This document shows, piece after piece, positions 8,272 through 18,286 of a stretch of 64,000 nt of DNA. A program made the translations under genes and the position numbers. The stretch comes from Streptomyces sp. ML-6. GTDB taxonomy: Bacteria > Actinomycetota > Actinomycetes > Streptomycetales > Streptomycetaceae. Numbering within the stretch: the stretch's first letter is position 1; every line of letters starts with the position of its first letter. The notes under the pieces are model-generated. The model was not told where the DNA came from and searched no databases. It saw only the letters and a program-made list of their open reading frames with translations. The stretch lies in NCBI RefSeq assembly GCF_030116705.1, contig NZ_JAOTIK010000001.1:992001-1056000 (forward strand), given 5' to 3'.

Positions 8272-9444
8272 TCAGCGCGTCTCGGGACCCGCGAGGTGGC
8301 GGGCGATGACCATGCGCTGGATCTGGTTGGTGCCCTCGACGATCTGGAGCACCTTGGCCTCGCGCATCAGCCGCTCGACCGGGAAGTCGAGGGTGTAGCC
8401 GTACCCGCCGAGCACCTGGACGGCGTCGACGGTGACCCGCATGGCCGTGTCCGTGCAGAACAGCTTGGCCATGGCCGCCTGGCGCGAGAAGGGCTTGCCC
8501 TCGTCGCGCAGCCGCGCCGCCTCCAGGTAGAGCGCCCGGCCCGCCTCGATCTGGGTGGCCATGTCGGCGAGCATGAAGCGCAGCCCCTGGAAGTCCGCGA
8601 TGGGGCGGCCGAACTGCTGCCGCCCCGCGGCGTAGCCGAGCGCCTCGTCCAGGGCCGCCTGGGCAACGCCGATCGCACAGGCGGCGATGCCCAGGCGCCC
8701 GGAGTCGAGGGCGGACAGGGCGATCGCGAAGCCCTGGCCCTCCTCGCCGATCCGGCGTGCGTCGGAGACCCGTACGCCGTCGAAGTTCAGCTGGGCGGTG
8801 GGCGAGCCCTTCATGCCCATCTTCTTCTCGGGGGCGGCCGCGCTCAGCCCCTCGGCGTCGCCGGGGACCAGGAAGGCGGTGATGCCGCGGGCGCCCTCGA
8901 CCCCGGTGCGGGCCAGGACGGTGTAGAAGTCGGCGATGCCGCCGTGGGTGATCCACGCCTTGGTGCCGGTGAGGACCCAGTCGTCACCGTCCCGGACGGC
9001 CTTCGTGCGCAGCGAGGCGGCGTCGGAGCCCGAGGCGGGCTCGGAGAGGCAGTAGGCGCCCAGCAGGCCCCCTCCCAGCATCGCCGGGAGGTGTTCGGCC
9101 TGCTGCTCCTTCGTGCCGTATCCGGCGACCGCGTGGCAGGCGAGGGAGTGGACGCTGACGCCGAGGCCGACGGTGAGCCGGGCCGCGGCGAGCTCCTCGA
9201 GGACCTGGAGGTACACCTCGTACGGCTGGTCGCCGCCGCCGTGGGCGGAGTCGTAGGGCAGTCCGAGCAGGCCGGACTCGGAGAGCAGGGAGAAGACCTC
9301 TCGCGGGAACCGGCCCGCTTCTTCCTCCTCCGCGGCCCGGGGCGCGATCTCCCGCTGGGCGATGTCGCGGACGAGCGCGACGAGTTGCCTGGATTCCTCG
9401 GTGGGCAGACGGCGTTCCACCGCGTGCAAGGCACGGTCGGACAT
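8272..9444 (-). CDS. acyl-CoA dehydrogenase
   Basis: A 390-residue FAD-dependent acyl-CoA dehydrogenase for alpha,beta-desaturation of acyl-CoA thioesters in fatty-acid or branched-chain amino-acid breakdown. It has the N-terminal helical domain, the YCLSEPASGSDAASL flavin-contact motif, and the C-terminal helical domain with LGGYGYTLDFPVERLMREA then QIVEGTNQIQ, which contains the catalytic glutamate of the short-chain branch. Length is normal for a single-domain enzyme. ATG at 9444 is chosen because the upstream extension is Pro/Arg-rich and outside the family. It is transcribed divergently from the chitinase gene. Chain-length specificity cannot be read. Confidence 0.93.
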   Translation of the reverse strand: MSDRALHAVERRLPTEESRQLVALVRDIAQREIAPRAAEEEEAGRFPREVFSLLSESGLLGLPYDSAHGGGDQPYEVYLQVLEELAAARLTVGLGVSVHSLACHAVAGYGTKEQQAEHLPAMLGGGLLGAYCLSEPASGSDAASLRTKAVRDGDDWVLTGTKAWITHGGIADFYTVLARTGVEGARGITAFLVPGDAEGLSAAAPEKKMGMKGSPTAQLNFDGVRVSDARRIGEEGQGFAIALSALDSGRLGIAACAIGVAQAALDEALGYAAGRQQFGRPIADFQGLRFMLADMATQIEAGRALYLEAARLRDEGKPFSRQAAMAKLFCTDTAMRVTVDAVQVLGGYGYTLDFPVERLMREAKVLQIVEGTNQIQRMVIARHLAGPETR

Positions 9445-9679
9445 GACGGCGCTCTCCTCCCTGTCGGGCGTTGCGACGGTCGCGCGCGAGGGGTGTGGGC
9501 GGCGCCGCCGGGGGTTTCCGGGTGGGCCCGGACAAGCACTGCTGCCCAACCGGTGCCGGCCCTCCCGGATTACGAGAGTTGCTGGCCAGCGGCTGTGGCG
9601 GGTCGAGTATGCCCGATCGGACGATATCCGTCACGGGGCGGCCGGGCCACTCGACGGCGGGCGGGACGATGAGCCGAAT

Positions 9680-9721
9680 TGGTCCGAACCATTGACCCAA
9701 CTGGTCTAGTCCTTCTACGGT
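9680..9721 (+). promoter_or_regulatory. chitinase promoter with two 12-bp repeats (DasR-type site)
   Basis: Two 12-bp elements, TGGTCCGAACCA (9680-9691) and TGGTCTAGTCCT (9702-9713), start exactly 22 bp apart. They match the direct repeats known from Streptomyces chitinase promoters. The second sits in the 16-mer at 9700-9715, close to the DasR (dre) consensus ACTGGTCTAGACCACT. A -35-like TTGACC (9692-9697) lies between the repeats and a weak -10 TACGGT at 9716-9721, so a bound repressor would cover the core promoter. Confidence 0.8.
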
Positions 9722-9817
9722 TCCAGGCAGACCGACCTTTCCGCGTTCATGCCAAATCCATGCGGTGGCCGGCCGTACACCCCACATGTACGTTCCCTCC
9801 CCCCACGAGGAGCCAAG

Positions 9818-11092
<1,275 letters not shown>

Positions 11093-11250
11093 TCACGGGA
11101 ACCGCGGGCGGGGCGGCGGGCCGGTCGGCCTTCCGTCCCGCCCCGTCCGTTCCGGGACGAGACGGGATGGGACGAGACGGGGCAAGACGGGCGGGATCGG
11201 CGCCCCGCCCCGTTCCCCGCATGAGCCCGCTCCTCATCCGAGCCCGTTGC

Positions 11251-11412
11251 TCACATGAGGCCGGCCCGGGTGACGAACATGGCGACCACCACGACGAGTG
11301 TCCAACCCAGCACGGTCTCCAGGATCTTCGGGCCGTCCTGGGGGCCGCCGGTGCGTGCGCGGAGGCGGGCGGCGAAGTGGGTGGTGACGGTTTCGGCAGC
11401 AGTCGCGGTCAT
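11251..11412 (-). CDS. small single-pass membrane protein
   Basis: A 53-residue protein with one C-terminal transmembrane helix (TVLGWTLVVVVAMFVTRAGL) and a basic N-terminal half (HFAARLRARTGG). It starts at ATG 11412. The topology rule suggests a cytoplasmic N-terminus. No characterised family is recognised. It is flanked by the chitinase on the plus strand and by the terminator of the MFS gene, so it is probably monocistronic. Support comes from the hydrophobic segment and codon bias; no strong ribosome-binding site is visible. Confidence 0.55.
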   Translation of the reverse strand: MTATAAETVTTHFAARLRARTGGPQDGPKILETVLGWTLVVVVAMFVTRAGLM

Positions 11413-11647
11413 GGCATCTCGCTCGGTTCGGCCGGCATGTGGTGTCCCCCGAGGACCCGACCACAGTGCCAGGACGACCGGCTCCCGGGTAGAGACGTGC
11501 GTCACTGCCCCGGCGCGGCGCCCGCCCCCGGTCCGCACGCCGAGGACGTCCGGAGCCCGACCGCGCCCCGGCAGCGGGGCTCCGGGGCGCGAGGACCGCG
11601 GGCGGGTCCTGTGCCGAAGACCACACGGCCGCGCACGGCGTTCACGC

Positions 11648-11697
11648 GGTACGGGACCGCCAGGCATCGACCACCCGATGCCTGCCGGTCCCGTACC
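11648..11697. terminator. 22-bp hairpin downstream of the MFS exporter
   Basis: Arms 11648-11669 and 11676-11697 pair over 22 bp with one mismatch and a 6-nt loop. It lies 34 bp beyond the stop of the minus-strand MFS gene and should end its transcript. The rest of 11413-11731 holds no gene that I can support. Confidence 0.8.
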
Positions 11698-11731
11698 TCG
11701 ATGGGGTTCTTCGCGCACCCGTGCGCGGTGG

Positions 11732-13177
11732 TCACGCGCCGACCGATTCGCCGTCCTTCCGCGGTGCGGCGTCCCGGCCGGGGGCCGGTTCGTTCTTCTC
11801 GCCCCGCATCAGGGCCAGGGTGAGCAGTCCGCCCGCCGCCGCGATCCCCGCTGCCGCGGTGAAGGCCGAGGCGAACCCGTCGGTGAGGGCGGGCAGATCG
11901 CCGAGCCTGCCCGCGCCCCGGGACGTCGCCAGTGCGGTGAGGGCGGCGAGGCCGAGGGCCGAACCCACCTGGTAGGTGGTGTTGACGATGCCGGAGGCGA
12001 GGCCCGCCTGCTCCTGGGGCGCTCCCGACATGGCGGTCATCATCGCCGGGATGTAGGCGAGGGACATGCCGAGCGCCGCGACCAGCGAGGCGGGCAGGAC
12101 GTCGACCAGGAAGGTGCCGGTCGGCTCGACGGCGGACAGCCACACCAGCCCGGCGGCCAGGACGAACAGCCCGCCCGCGACGAGCGGCTTGGCTCCGAAC
12201 CGGGCGAGGAGCCGGGCGGTGATCGTCGTCATGAAGATCATCAGCAGGACCGTCATGGGCAGGAGCGCCGCACCACTGGCGAAGGCGCCGTATCCGAGCA
12301 CCTGCTGCAGGTAGAGGTTGAGGAAGTACCACATCGGGATCCAGGCGGCGCCGAGCAGGGCCATGGCCAGGTTGGACGCCCCGAGCCGCGGGGTCCGCCA
12401 GATGCCGAGCGGCATGAGCGGACTGCGGACGGAGCGCTGGATCACCAGGAAGAGCGTCAGCAGCACCACCGCCCCGCCGAGTTCGAGCAGGGTCGAGGTC
12501 GCACCCCAGCCGATCTCGGGTGCGCGCACGACGGCGAGGACCGCGAGGGCGAGTCCCGCGGTCACCGCGATCGCGCCCAGGACGTCGACCGAGCCCCTGC
12601 GTCCCTGGACGGCGGGCAGCAGACCGATGGCCGCGAGGGTCACGGCGCCGATGGGGACGTAGATGATGAAGACCCACGGCCAGCTGGCCCATTCCGTGAA
12701 GACGCCGCCGAGGAACACACCGGCCGTACCGCCCGCGGGGGCCGCCGCGCCGTAGAAGGCGAGCGCCTTGCCGAGCTCCTTCGGGTTGTGGCCGAAGAGC
12801 ATCATCAGCAGCGTCATCGAGGCGGGCGCGATGAGGGCACCGCCCACGCCCTGCACGGCGCGCCCCACGATCTCGGTGGTGGCGTCACCGGCGGCCGCGG
12901 CCACCACGGAACCCGCGACGAGGATCACCCAGCCGCCCGCGAACACCTTCCGGGCCCCGAGCAGATCGGAGAGGCGGCCGCCGAGCAGAAGGAGCCCGCC
13001 GAAGGCGATGACGTACGCGTTGAAGACCCATTGCAGGTCCCCCTGGGTGAAGCCGAGATCGCGCTGCATCTCGGGAAGCGCGACCCCGATGATCGAAGTG
13101 TCCATGATGACCATGAACTGGGCGGTGGCCAGCACGGCCAGTGCCCACCACCGCCGAGGGTTGATAGCCGACATCAC
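11732..13177 (-). CDS. DHA2-type (14-TM) MFS exporter
   Basis: A 481-residue drug:H+ antiporter-2 protein of the EmrB/QacA type with 14 predicted membrane segments. Motif A-like GGRLSDLLGARKVF follows helix 2. The helix-1 end DTSIIGVALPEMQRDL and the motif C region APAGGTAGVFLGGVF mark the exporter class. It starts at ATG 13177 or 13174. Two 17-bp CsoR/CstR-like palindromes lie 22-76 bp upstream of the start, so expression probably answers copper, another metal or reactive sulfur. No CsoR-like gene is in the window. The substrate is unknown; an exporter role follows from the family. Confidence 0.92.
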   Translation of the reverse strand: MMSAINPRRWWALAVLATAQFMVIMDTSIIGVALPEMQRDLGFTQGDLQWVFNAYVIAFGGLLLLGGRLSDLLGARKVFAGGWVILVAGSVVAAAAGDATTEIVGRAVQGVGGALIAPASMTLLMMLFGHNPKELGKALAFYGAAAPAGGTAGVFLGGVFTEWASWPWVFIIYVPIGAVTLAAIGLLPAVQGRRGSVDVLGAIAVTAGLALAVLAVVRAPEIGWGATSTLLELGGAVVLLTLFLVIQRSVRSPLMPLGIWRTPRLGASNLAMALLGAAWIPMWYFLNLYLQQVLGYGAFASGAALLPMTVLLMIFMTTITARLLARFGAKPLVAGGLFVLAAGLVWLSAVEPTGTFLVDVLPASLVAALGMSLAYIPAMMTAMSGAPQEQAGLASGIVNTTYQVGSALGLAALTALATSRGAGRLGDLPALTDGFASAFTAAAGIAAAGGLLTLALMRGEKNEPAPGRDAAPRKDGESVGA

Positions 13178-13198
13178 TTGCTCCCTGATCGGACTTTG

Positions 13199-13253
13199 AT
13201 ACCCCCAGGGGGTATTCCGTCGACCGGAAACCTAACATACCCCTGCGGGGTAT
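13199..13253 (-). promoter_or_regulatory. two CsoR/CstR-like operator palindromes
   Basis: ATACCCCCAGGGGGTAT (13199-13215) and ATACCCCTGCGGGGTAT (13237-13253) are both perfect or near-perfect 17-bp inverted repeats, with centres 38 bp apart. They match the pseudo-palindromic TACCCC...GGGGTA boxes bound by CsoR-family repressors (copper, persulfide). Both lie just upstream of the MFS start on the minus strand and would cover its promoter. Confidence 0.75.
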
Positions 13254-13438
13254 GAAAGAGAGGGGGTGCGCCCACCCCCGGCACAGGCCGGACGGGGCGG
13301 ATGAATGCACAGGAAAGGGGCGGCTGCCGGTCGGCTCCGGGAGATCCGGCCGGAATCACGGGTCGCGCCGAGCGGCGCGCCTCCCGGTCGACGGGGCCGG
13401 TGCCGGTGCCGGAAAACACCGGCGCACGACAGCCCCAC

Positions 13439-13486
13439 GACGGGCACGGGCGGAGAGGCACAGACGGGCACGGGCGGAGGGGCACA
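13439..13486. repeat. 2 x 24-bp tandem repeat
   Basis: Two adjacent 24-bp units (13439-13462 and 13463-13486) begin GACGGGCACGGGCGGAG and differ at one base. They lie in the roughly 330-bp gap between the CsoR-like operators and the VOC gene. The gap holds no supportable gene. Confidence 0.7.
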
Positions 13487-13582
13487 GCGGCATCCCCCTT
13501 CCCGCGCCCACTGTGCGTTCGCCGCCGGGGCACCGGACGCGCACCCTTATGAGGAGACCGCCCCCGCCGTCAGGTTCCTCCC

Positions 13583-14449
13583 ATGGTGTCCACCCCGAGC
13601 CCGCCCAAGCCCCACAGTTCCTCGGCGCATGCCGCCGGACGAGACGGCTGCACCGCCGGGGCGCCCTGCTGGGCGAGTCTCGCCACGCCCGACACCGAGG
13701 CCGCTCAGCGCTTCTACGGGGCCGTGCTGGGGTGGACCTTCCGGCGCACCTCGCTGGGCGAGGACTTCCGGATGGCGTTGTCGGGAGGCGTGCCCACCGC
13801 GAGCCTGGGGTGCACGGCGCCGGCGTTGCAGGTGGCCCTCGACTGGACGCCCTACTTCTCCGTCCCGGATGCCGACGCGACGGCGGCCCGCATCATGGAG
13901 CGCAGCGGCACCATCGCGGTGGGCCCGGTCCACCTCCCCCTGGGGCGCGGGGTCCTCGCGGCCGACCGGGAGGGCAACCGCTTCGGCATCTGGGAGGGGC
14001 CGCTGATCGCCGACTGGGAGACGTGGCGCACCCATCGTCCATGGCGGCTGGAGCTGCACGCGGGCGACGTGTTCGAGGCCGCCATCTTCTACGGCGAGGT
14101 GCTGGAGTGGGCCTGCGGCCGGCCCGGCTGCTGCGAGGTCCGGTACGAGAAGGGCGGCGTCACGCTCCGGGACGTCGGCAGCACGGCGGCCAGGATCGTA
14201 CCGGCGGGCTCGCCGCTGAGCGGTGAACGGGCGCGTCGGGGGTGGCACCTCTACTTCCCGGTGCCGGACGCCGAATCGGCGGCGGTCGCCGCGTGCCGGT
14301 ACGGCGGCGGGGTCGTCGGCCGGTCGGCGGAGAAGAACCGCCGCACGGTCCTGCTGCACGACCTGCACGGTGCGGTCTTCGGGGCCGATTCCCCGGGCAG
14401 AACGGTGGCAGCCCCCCGCGGGCCCGCCCCTCCCCCGGCCCTCGGGTGA
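13583..14449 (+). CDS. VOC (glyoxalase/bleomycin resistance fold) protein
   Basis: A 288-residue protein with two tandem VOC half-domains: residues about 28-140 (PCWASLATPDTEAAQRFYGAVLGW...) and about 150-270 (RLELHAGDVFEAAIFYGEVLEW...). Each has the beta-alpha-beta-beta-beta pattern. Family members include glyoxalase I, extradiol dioxygenases and antibiotic-binding proteins; in Streptomyces such two-domain proteins are usually uncharacterised. The Ser/Pro-rich N-terminus and Pro-rich C-terminal tail look disordered. Metal ligands cannot be assigned with certainty. It stands alone, opposite the MFS exporter, with no operon partner. The function remains open. Confidence 0.8.
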   Translation: MVSTPSPPKPHSSSAHAAGRDGCTAGAPCWASLATPDTEAAQRFYGAVLGWTFRRTSLGEDFRMALSGGVPTASLGCTAPALQVALDWTPYFSVPDADATAARIMERSGTIAVGPVHLPLGRGVLAADREGNRFGIWEGPLIADWETWRTHRPWRLELHAGDVFEAAIFYGEVLEWACGRPGCCEVRYEKGGVTLRDVGSTAARIVPAGSPLSGERARRGWHLYFPVPDAESAAVAACRYGGGVVGRSAEKNRRTVLLHDLHGAVFGADSPGRTVAAPRGPAPPPALG

Positions 14450-14598
14450 CGGGACGCCCCGTCCAAGCCCGCCGTACGGACGTCAGCGGGCCGAACGGCA
14501 GTGGGGTCCTGTGACACCAGCGGGCTCGGGCCGCAGTGGGTCCGAGCGCGTCACCGGGGCCGGAGGTCAGTGGGGCCGGGCCTCAATCGGGCCGGACC

Positions 14599-14808
14599 TC
14601 AATGGGGTCTGGGGGGTCTGGGGCTTTCGCCCGCCGGCTCCTCCAGGTATTCGGGGCAGTCGGGATTGCCGCAGGGGCCCGCGGCCCGCACGGGTACGAA
14701 GACTCCGAGGGTCTTGTGCCGCCTGGTGATCGTGATGGGCAGGGGCTGCTTGCAGACCGGGCACACAAGCGTCCCCTGGGGACCGGTCTCATGCTCGGTT
14801 TTGCTCAT
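14599..14808 (-). CDS. small zinc-ribbon protein
   Basis: A 69-residue protein with a clean four-cysteine pattern: CPVCKQPLP near residue 16 and CGNPDCPEYL near residue 46, consistent with a structural zinc ribbon. The C-terminus is Pro/Arg-rich. ATG at 14808 follows a weak AAAGA site. It lies head-to-head with the fibronectin-III protein gene. No function is recognised. Conserved spacing of the cysteine pairs makes it a better candidate than the overlapping frames in this region. Confidence 0.6.
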   Translation of the reverse strand: MSKTEHETGPQGTLVCPVCKQPLPITITRRHKTLGVFVPVRAAGPCGNPDCPEYLEEPAGESPRPPRPH

Positions 14809-14948
14809 TCTTTAACCATATGTCGTGCGCCCCCGGACCGTACGGACGAACTCCGGGCGCCTGCGGCCTACAACCAAGCCCGTTCCTCACGAGTCTTGAT
14901 CGTCGGCAGGCACGCCCTGCCGCAGAGGACCGAGATCGAAGGAACGAA

Positions 14949-17006
14949 TTGAACCGACCCAGAGGCACAACGGTCGCCACCGCCGGCGCCGTCGTACTCG
15001 CCACCGCGGGGGGCCTGCTCAGTGTGGCCGCCCCCGCCGCCTCCGCCGCCGTGACCTGCGCGTCGCCCGTCTTCAAGCGGACGTTCTACGCGAACACCAC
15101 GTTCTCCGGGACCCCCAAGGGCACGGACTGCGACTCGGTGATCGACCAGAACTGGGGAACCCGTGCCCCCGGCGTCAAGGGCATGCCCGCCAACAACTTC
15201 GGCGTCCGCTGGTCCATGACCCGCGACTTCGGCTCGGGCGGCCCCTTCACGTTCACCGCCTCCTCCCGTGACGGCATCCGCGTCTACCTCGACGGCGTCC
15301 GCAAGGTCAACGTGTGGAAGAACGTCTCCACCACCGTCTCCAAGACCGTCCAAATGACCATGCCGTCGGGCAGGCACAGTCTCCGCGTCGACTTCGTGAA
15401 CTGGACCGGCGCCGCCAACGTCAAGTTCTCCTACGCCCCCCGCACCTCGGCGACCGTCGACAAGGTCAAGCCGCTCGTGCCGACCGGGACCACCGTCGCC
15501 TACAGCCCGACGGCCCTGTCCACGAAGATCAGCTGGGCCAGGAACAAGGAGATGGACCTCGCCGGGTACCGCGTCTACCGGCGGCTGAAGGGCACCTCCT
15601 ACCCCACGAAGCCGCTCGCGACGACGACGTCCACCTCGTACACCGACACGACCGTCCCGAAGGACGGCAACGTCTACTACTACGAGGTCCGCGCCCACGA
15701 CAAGGCCGGCAACGTGTCCTCGGGCACGGCCGACCTGGCCGTCACCACCGTGGACCGCACCGCTCCCACCGCCCCGAAGGGCGTCGAGGACAACTGGTCC
15801 ATGGATTTCCCGACCGAGATCACCCTCTACTGGGACAGCAACACGGAGCCGGACCTCGCCGGGTACCGCGTCTACCGCTCGACGTCCAACCCGGTCGCCC
15901 TCACCCCCGAGAACCGCCTCACCGGCGACAAGCTGTCGCCCGGCGGGTACACCGGACCGCTGCCGCCGACCGGCGACGTCTACTACTACGTCGTCACCGC
16001 CGTCGACGCCCATGGACTGGAGTCCCCGGCCTCGGGCACGGCGATGTACTACACCCGTGACCGGACGGGCCCCGTGGACACCGCCCTCAACGCGCGGGCC
16101 GTCGAGAGCGAGGCGGGCGTCACCCTGGACTGGGACGCCTCCGAGCGGACCAGCGACGACTTCGCGGGCTACTCGGTCTTCCGGAAGACCGTGCGGGGCA
16201 CCACCGTCGGCGCGAGCGTGGAGGTCGGCAAGGGCGTGCGGGGCACCACCTTCACCGACGCCGCCCCGCCGCCCGGCTTCACGTACCGCTACCGGGTGGT
16301 GGCCGTCGACCACGCCGGGAACGGGGGCGTCCCCTCCCAGGAGCTCACCCTCGACGTCGCCGGCAACACGACCGCGCCGGCCGCGGTCGCCGGCCTGACC
16401 GCCACCCCGAAGGAGAACGGCGTCACGCTCTCCTGGGAGGCGAACGACGAGCCCGGCTCCGACCACTACCGCGTGCTGCGCGGCACCCTCGTCGACGGCC
16501 GGTGGTCCTACACCCCGGTGCAGGACCCCTGGACCCTGAAGCCGCGGGAGATCACGGCGACGACGTTCCACGACGCCGTGCCCGCCGACGGTCAGCAGGT
16601 GCGCTACGCCGTCGTCGCCGTCGACCAGTACGGCAACCGGCTCACCCCGGAGACCGGCGCGTCCGTCGCCGAGATCACCGAGCTGGACCTCCGTCCGACC
16701 GCCCCGCCCGCGTCCGGCGCGCCGCTCGGCCACCTCGCCGCCGACGCCTCCGGCTGGATCTCCTGGTTCCTGTCCAGCGACAGGAACGAGAACGGCAGCC
16801 CGGTCTCCGGCTTCGCCATCCACCGCTGGAACCCGCGGACCGCGACGTTCGAACGGATCGGCACCGAGCCCGAGGACAACGCCGGCAGCGGCGACTGGAC
16901 GGACCTCGACCAGCCGGCCGCCACCACGGTGTACTACCGCGTCACGGTCCTCTACGCGGACGGCACCGAGTCCGGCGCGAGCGAGACGGTCACCGTGACC
17001 GACTGA
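14949..17006 (+). CDS. secreted protein with PA14-like and fibronectin type III domains
   Basis: A 685-residue exported protein. TTG at 14949 is preferred over ATG 14820 because a GAAGGAA site precedes it and a normal signal peptide follows at once (cleavage near residue 33, AASA-AV). Residues about 37-165 resemble a PA14-type beta-barrel (WSMTRDFGSGGPFTFTASSRDGIRVYLDG...). The rest is a string of about four fibronectin type III repeats with recurring DLAGYRVYR and YYYxVxAxDxxG motifs. No catalytic domain is visible, so a carbohydrate- or surface-binding role outside the cell is likely but inferred. It is monocistronic with a hairpin after the stop. Confidence 0.85.
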   Translation: MNRPRGTTVATAGAVVLATAGGLLSVAAPAASAAVTCASPVFKRTFYANTTFSGTPKGTDCDSVIDQNWGTRAPGVKGMPANNFGVRWSMTRDFGSGGPFTFTASSRDGIRVYLDGVRKVNVWKNVSTTVSKTVQMTMPSGRHSLRVDFVNWTGAANVKFSYAPRTSATVDKVKPLVPTGTTVAYSPTALSTKISWARNKEMDLAGYRVYRRLKGTSYPTKPLATTTSTSYTDTTVPKDGNVYYYEVRAHDKAGNVSSGTADLAVTTVDRTAPTAPKGVEDNWSMDFPTEITLYWDSNTEPDLAGYRVYRSTSNPVALTPENRLTGDKLSPGGYTGPLPPTGDVYYYVVTAVDAHGLESPASGTAMYYTRDRTGPVDTALNARAVESEAGVTLDWDASERTSDDFAGYSVFRKTVRGTTVGASVEVGKGVRGTTFTDAAPPPGFTYRYRVVAVDHAGNGGVPSQELTLDVAGNTTAPAAVAGLTATPKENGVTLSWEANDEPGSDHYRVLRGTLVDGRWSYTPVQDPWTLKPREITATTFHDAVPADGQQVRYAVVAVDQYGNRLTPETGASVAEITELDLRPTAPPASGAPLGHLAADASGWISWFLSSDRNENGSPVSGFAIHRWNPRTATFERIGTEPEDNAGSGDWTDLDQPAATTVYYRVTVLYADGTESGASETVTVTD

Positions 17007-17057
17007 TCGCCCCGGCGCCGGGGTTCCTTGGGGCCTCGGACCCGCCCCGATCCCGGT

Positions 17058-17094
17058 CCGGTCCGGCCGGCCCCTACAAGGTCGGCCGGACCGG
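17058..17094. terminator. 12-bp hairpin between convergent genes
   Basis: CCGGTCCGGCCG at 17058-17069 pairs perfectly with 17083-17094 across a 13-nt loop. It starts about 50 bp after the fibronectin-III gene and faces the convergent DJ-1 gene. The rest of the roughly 300-bp gap shows no gene. Confidence 0.65.
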
Positions 17095-17304
17095 AATCGG
17101 ACAAGAAGCGTCGGCGTCCGTACGAGCCCCTCGGAAAAGCGCCGAGGAACGGGGCGCCCCGGAGAGACGCGATCGGGACCGCTCGTCCGTTCGTCCATGA
17201 ACAAGCGGGGACTGCACCGGGCTCGTGGGCTCCGGGGCGGTACGGCGTACGGGTCGCCGTCCGGCCGCATCGGTGGGGGCGCTCCCTCCGGCCCGGGCCC
17301 GCCC

Positions 17305-17874
17305 TCACCGGGAGCCCGCCGCGAGGGCCGCGTCCACCTCGCGGAGGAATGGTTCCAGGTCTCTCGGAGTGCGTGAGGTGACGAGCCGCCAGCCGTGCCG
17401 GTCGTCCGTGACGACCGGCTCATCGGTCCATTCCCCGCCCGCGTTACGGATGTCCGTCTTCAGCGAGGGGTAGGACGTCAGCCTCTTCTCCGCCACCACC
17501 CCCGCTTCGACCAGCGCCCACGGCCCGTGGCAGATGGCCGCGACGGGCCGCCCGGACGACACGAAGGCGCGGACGATGCGCAGGGCGTCGTCCTGTTGGC
17601 GCAGGGCGTCGGCGTTCAGGGTTCCTCCGGGGATCAGCAGCAGGTCGTAGGCGGCCGGATCCACGTCGGCGAGCGTGAGTCCCGGCCGGACCGTTCTCCC
17701 CGGATTCCTGTCGCCCACCAGCGTCCGGACGTCGTCCGTCGACACCGCGGCGACCGATACCTGAACGTCCCGGCCGCACAGGTGCTCCTGAGGCACCAGA
17801 AGCTCGTCCTGCTCGACGCCGTGGTTCGTGACGATCGCCAGCACCTTCCGCGTGCTCCTGTCGTCGGCAGTCAT
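17305..17874 (-). CDS. DJ-1/PfpI family protein
   Basis: A 189-residue class-I glutamine-amidotransferase-like protein of the DJ-1/PfpI superfamily. The nucleophile elbow AICHGPW holds Cys115 followed by His116, the usual Cys-His pair, and YDLLLIPGG forms the preceding strand with its conserved glycines. Members act as glyoxalases/deglycases, chaperones, proteases or isonitrile hydratases, so the exact activity is not certain. The conserved TDIRNAGGEWTDEPVV segment is typical of the PfpI branch. It stands alone on the minus strand and converges with the fibronectin-III gene. It is cytoplasmic, without a signal peptide. Confidence 0.88.
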   Translation of the reverse strand: MTADDRSTRKVLAIVTNHGVEQDELLVPQEHLCGRDVQVSVAAVSTDDVRTLVGDRNPGRTVRPGLTLADVDPAAYDLLLIPGGTLNADALRQQDDALRIVRAFVSSGRPVAAICHGPWALVEAGVVAEKRLTSYPSLKTDIRNAGGEWTDEPVVTDDRHGWRLVTSRTPRDLEPFLREVDAALAAGSR

Positions 17875-17951
17875 GCGTGGTCCCTTCGACGGAGGTGTCC
17901 CGGCCCCTCAGCGGGTGATCCGTCCCGCTGTTCAGGCCCCGTCCTGCCCAC

Positions 17952-18157
17952 TCACGCCCCGTTGTCCTCCGCTCGGACCCGGACGGTGCGCAGCGTGGGG
18001 TCGGGGAGGTTCATTGAAGTAGGCGTCGCGGGCAGACGTGCCTGGGTCGGCCTCGGCTCGCCGGGGTCGGGAAACTCGACATGCCGCCCGGAAGGCAGCG
18101 TTTCCGCCCGGTCGGCGAGGCAAGGGCGTCCAGGACGGCCGCCTCACTGTGGTCCAT
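17952..18157 (-). pseudogene. possible decayed gene remnant
   Basis: A start-like ATG at 18157 behind AAGGTG opens MDHSEAAVLDALAS, which resembles the N-terminus of Orn/Lys/Arg decarboxylases (MDH...VL.AL) as I remember it. The frame then loses sense. A different minus-strand frame gives a plausible protein tail (PDPTLRTVRVRAEDNGA) ending at 17952-17954. Two good-looking fragments in different frames suggest a deleted and frameshifted gene. The assignment is tentative. Confidence 0.25.
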
Positions 18158-18286
18158 GGACACATAGACACCTTTCTGGGCACGGGCGGGTTCACCGCTT
18201 ACGTGCCCAGTGCAGGTTGTCGGCTCGGCGGGGCATTACTCGTCGGTGCCCCGCTTTCCAGGGGCGAAGCGCGCCGCCCGAAGGCG

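Noticed and set aside
8235..8309. 24-codon gene with strong ribosome-binding site
   Set aside because: It ends inside the opposite-strand acyl-CoA dehydrogenase, matches no family I know and is too short to judge.
14868..17423. 851-codon minus-strand open frame
   Set aside because: It is antisense to the fibronectin-III gene, which has a signal peptide, repeat motifs and a terminator. The antisense frame is Gly/Asp/Val-rich with no domain.
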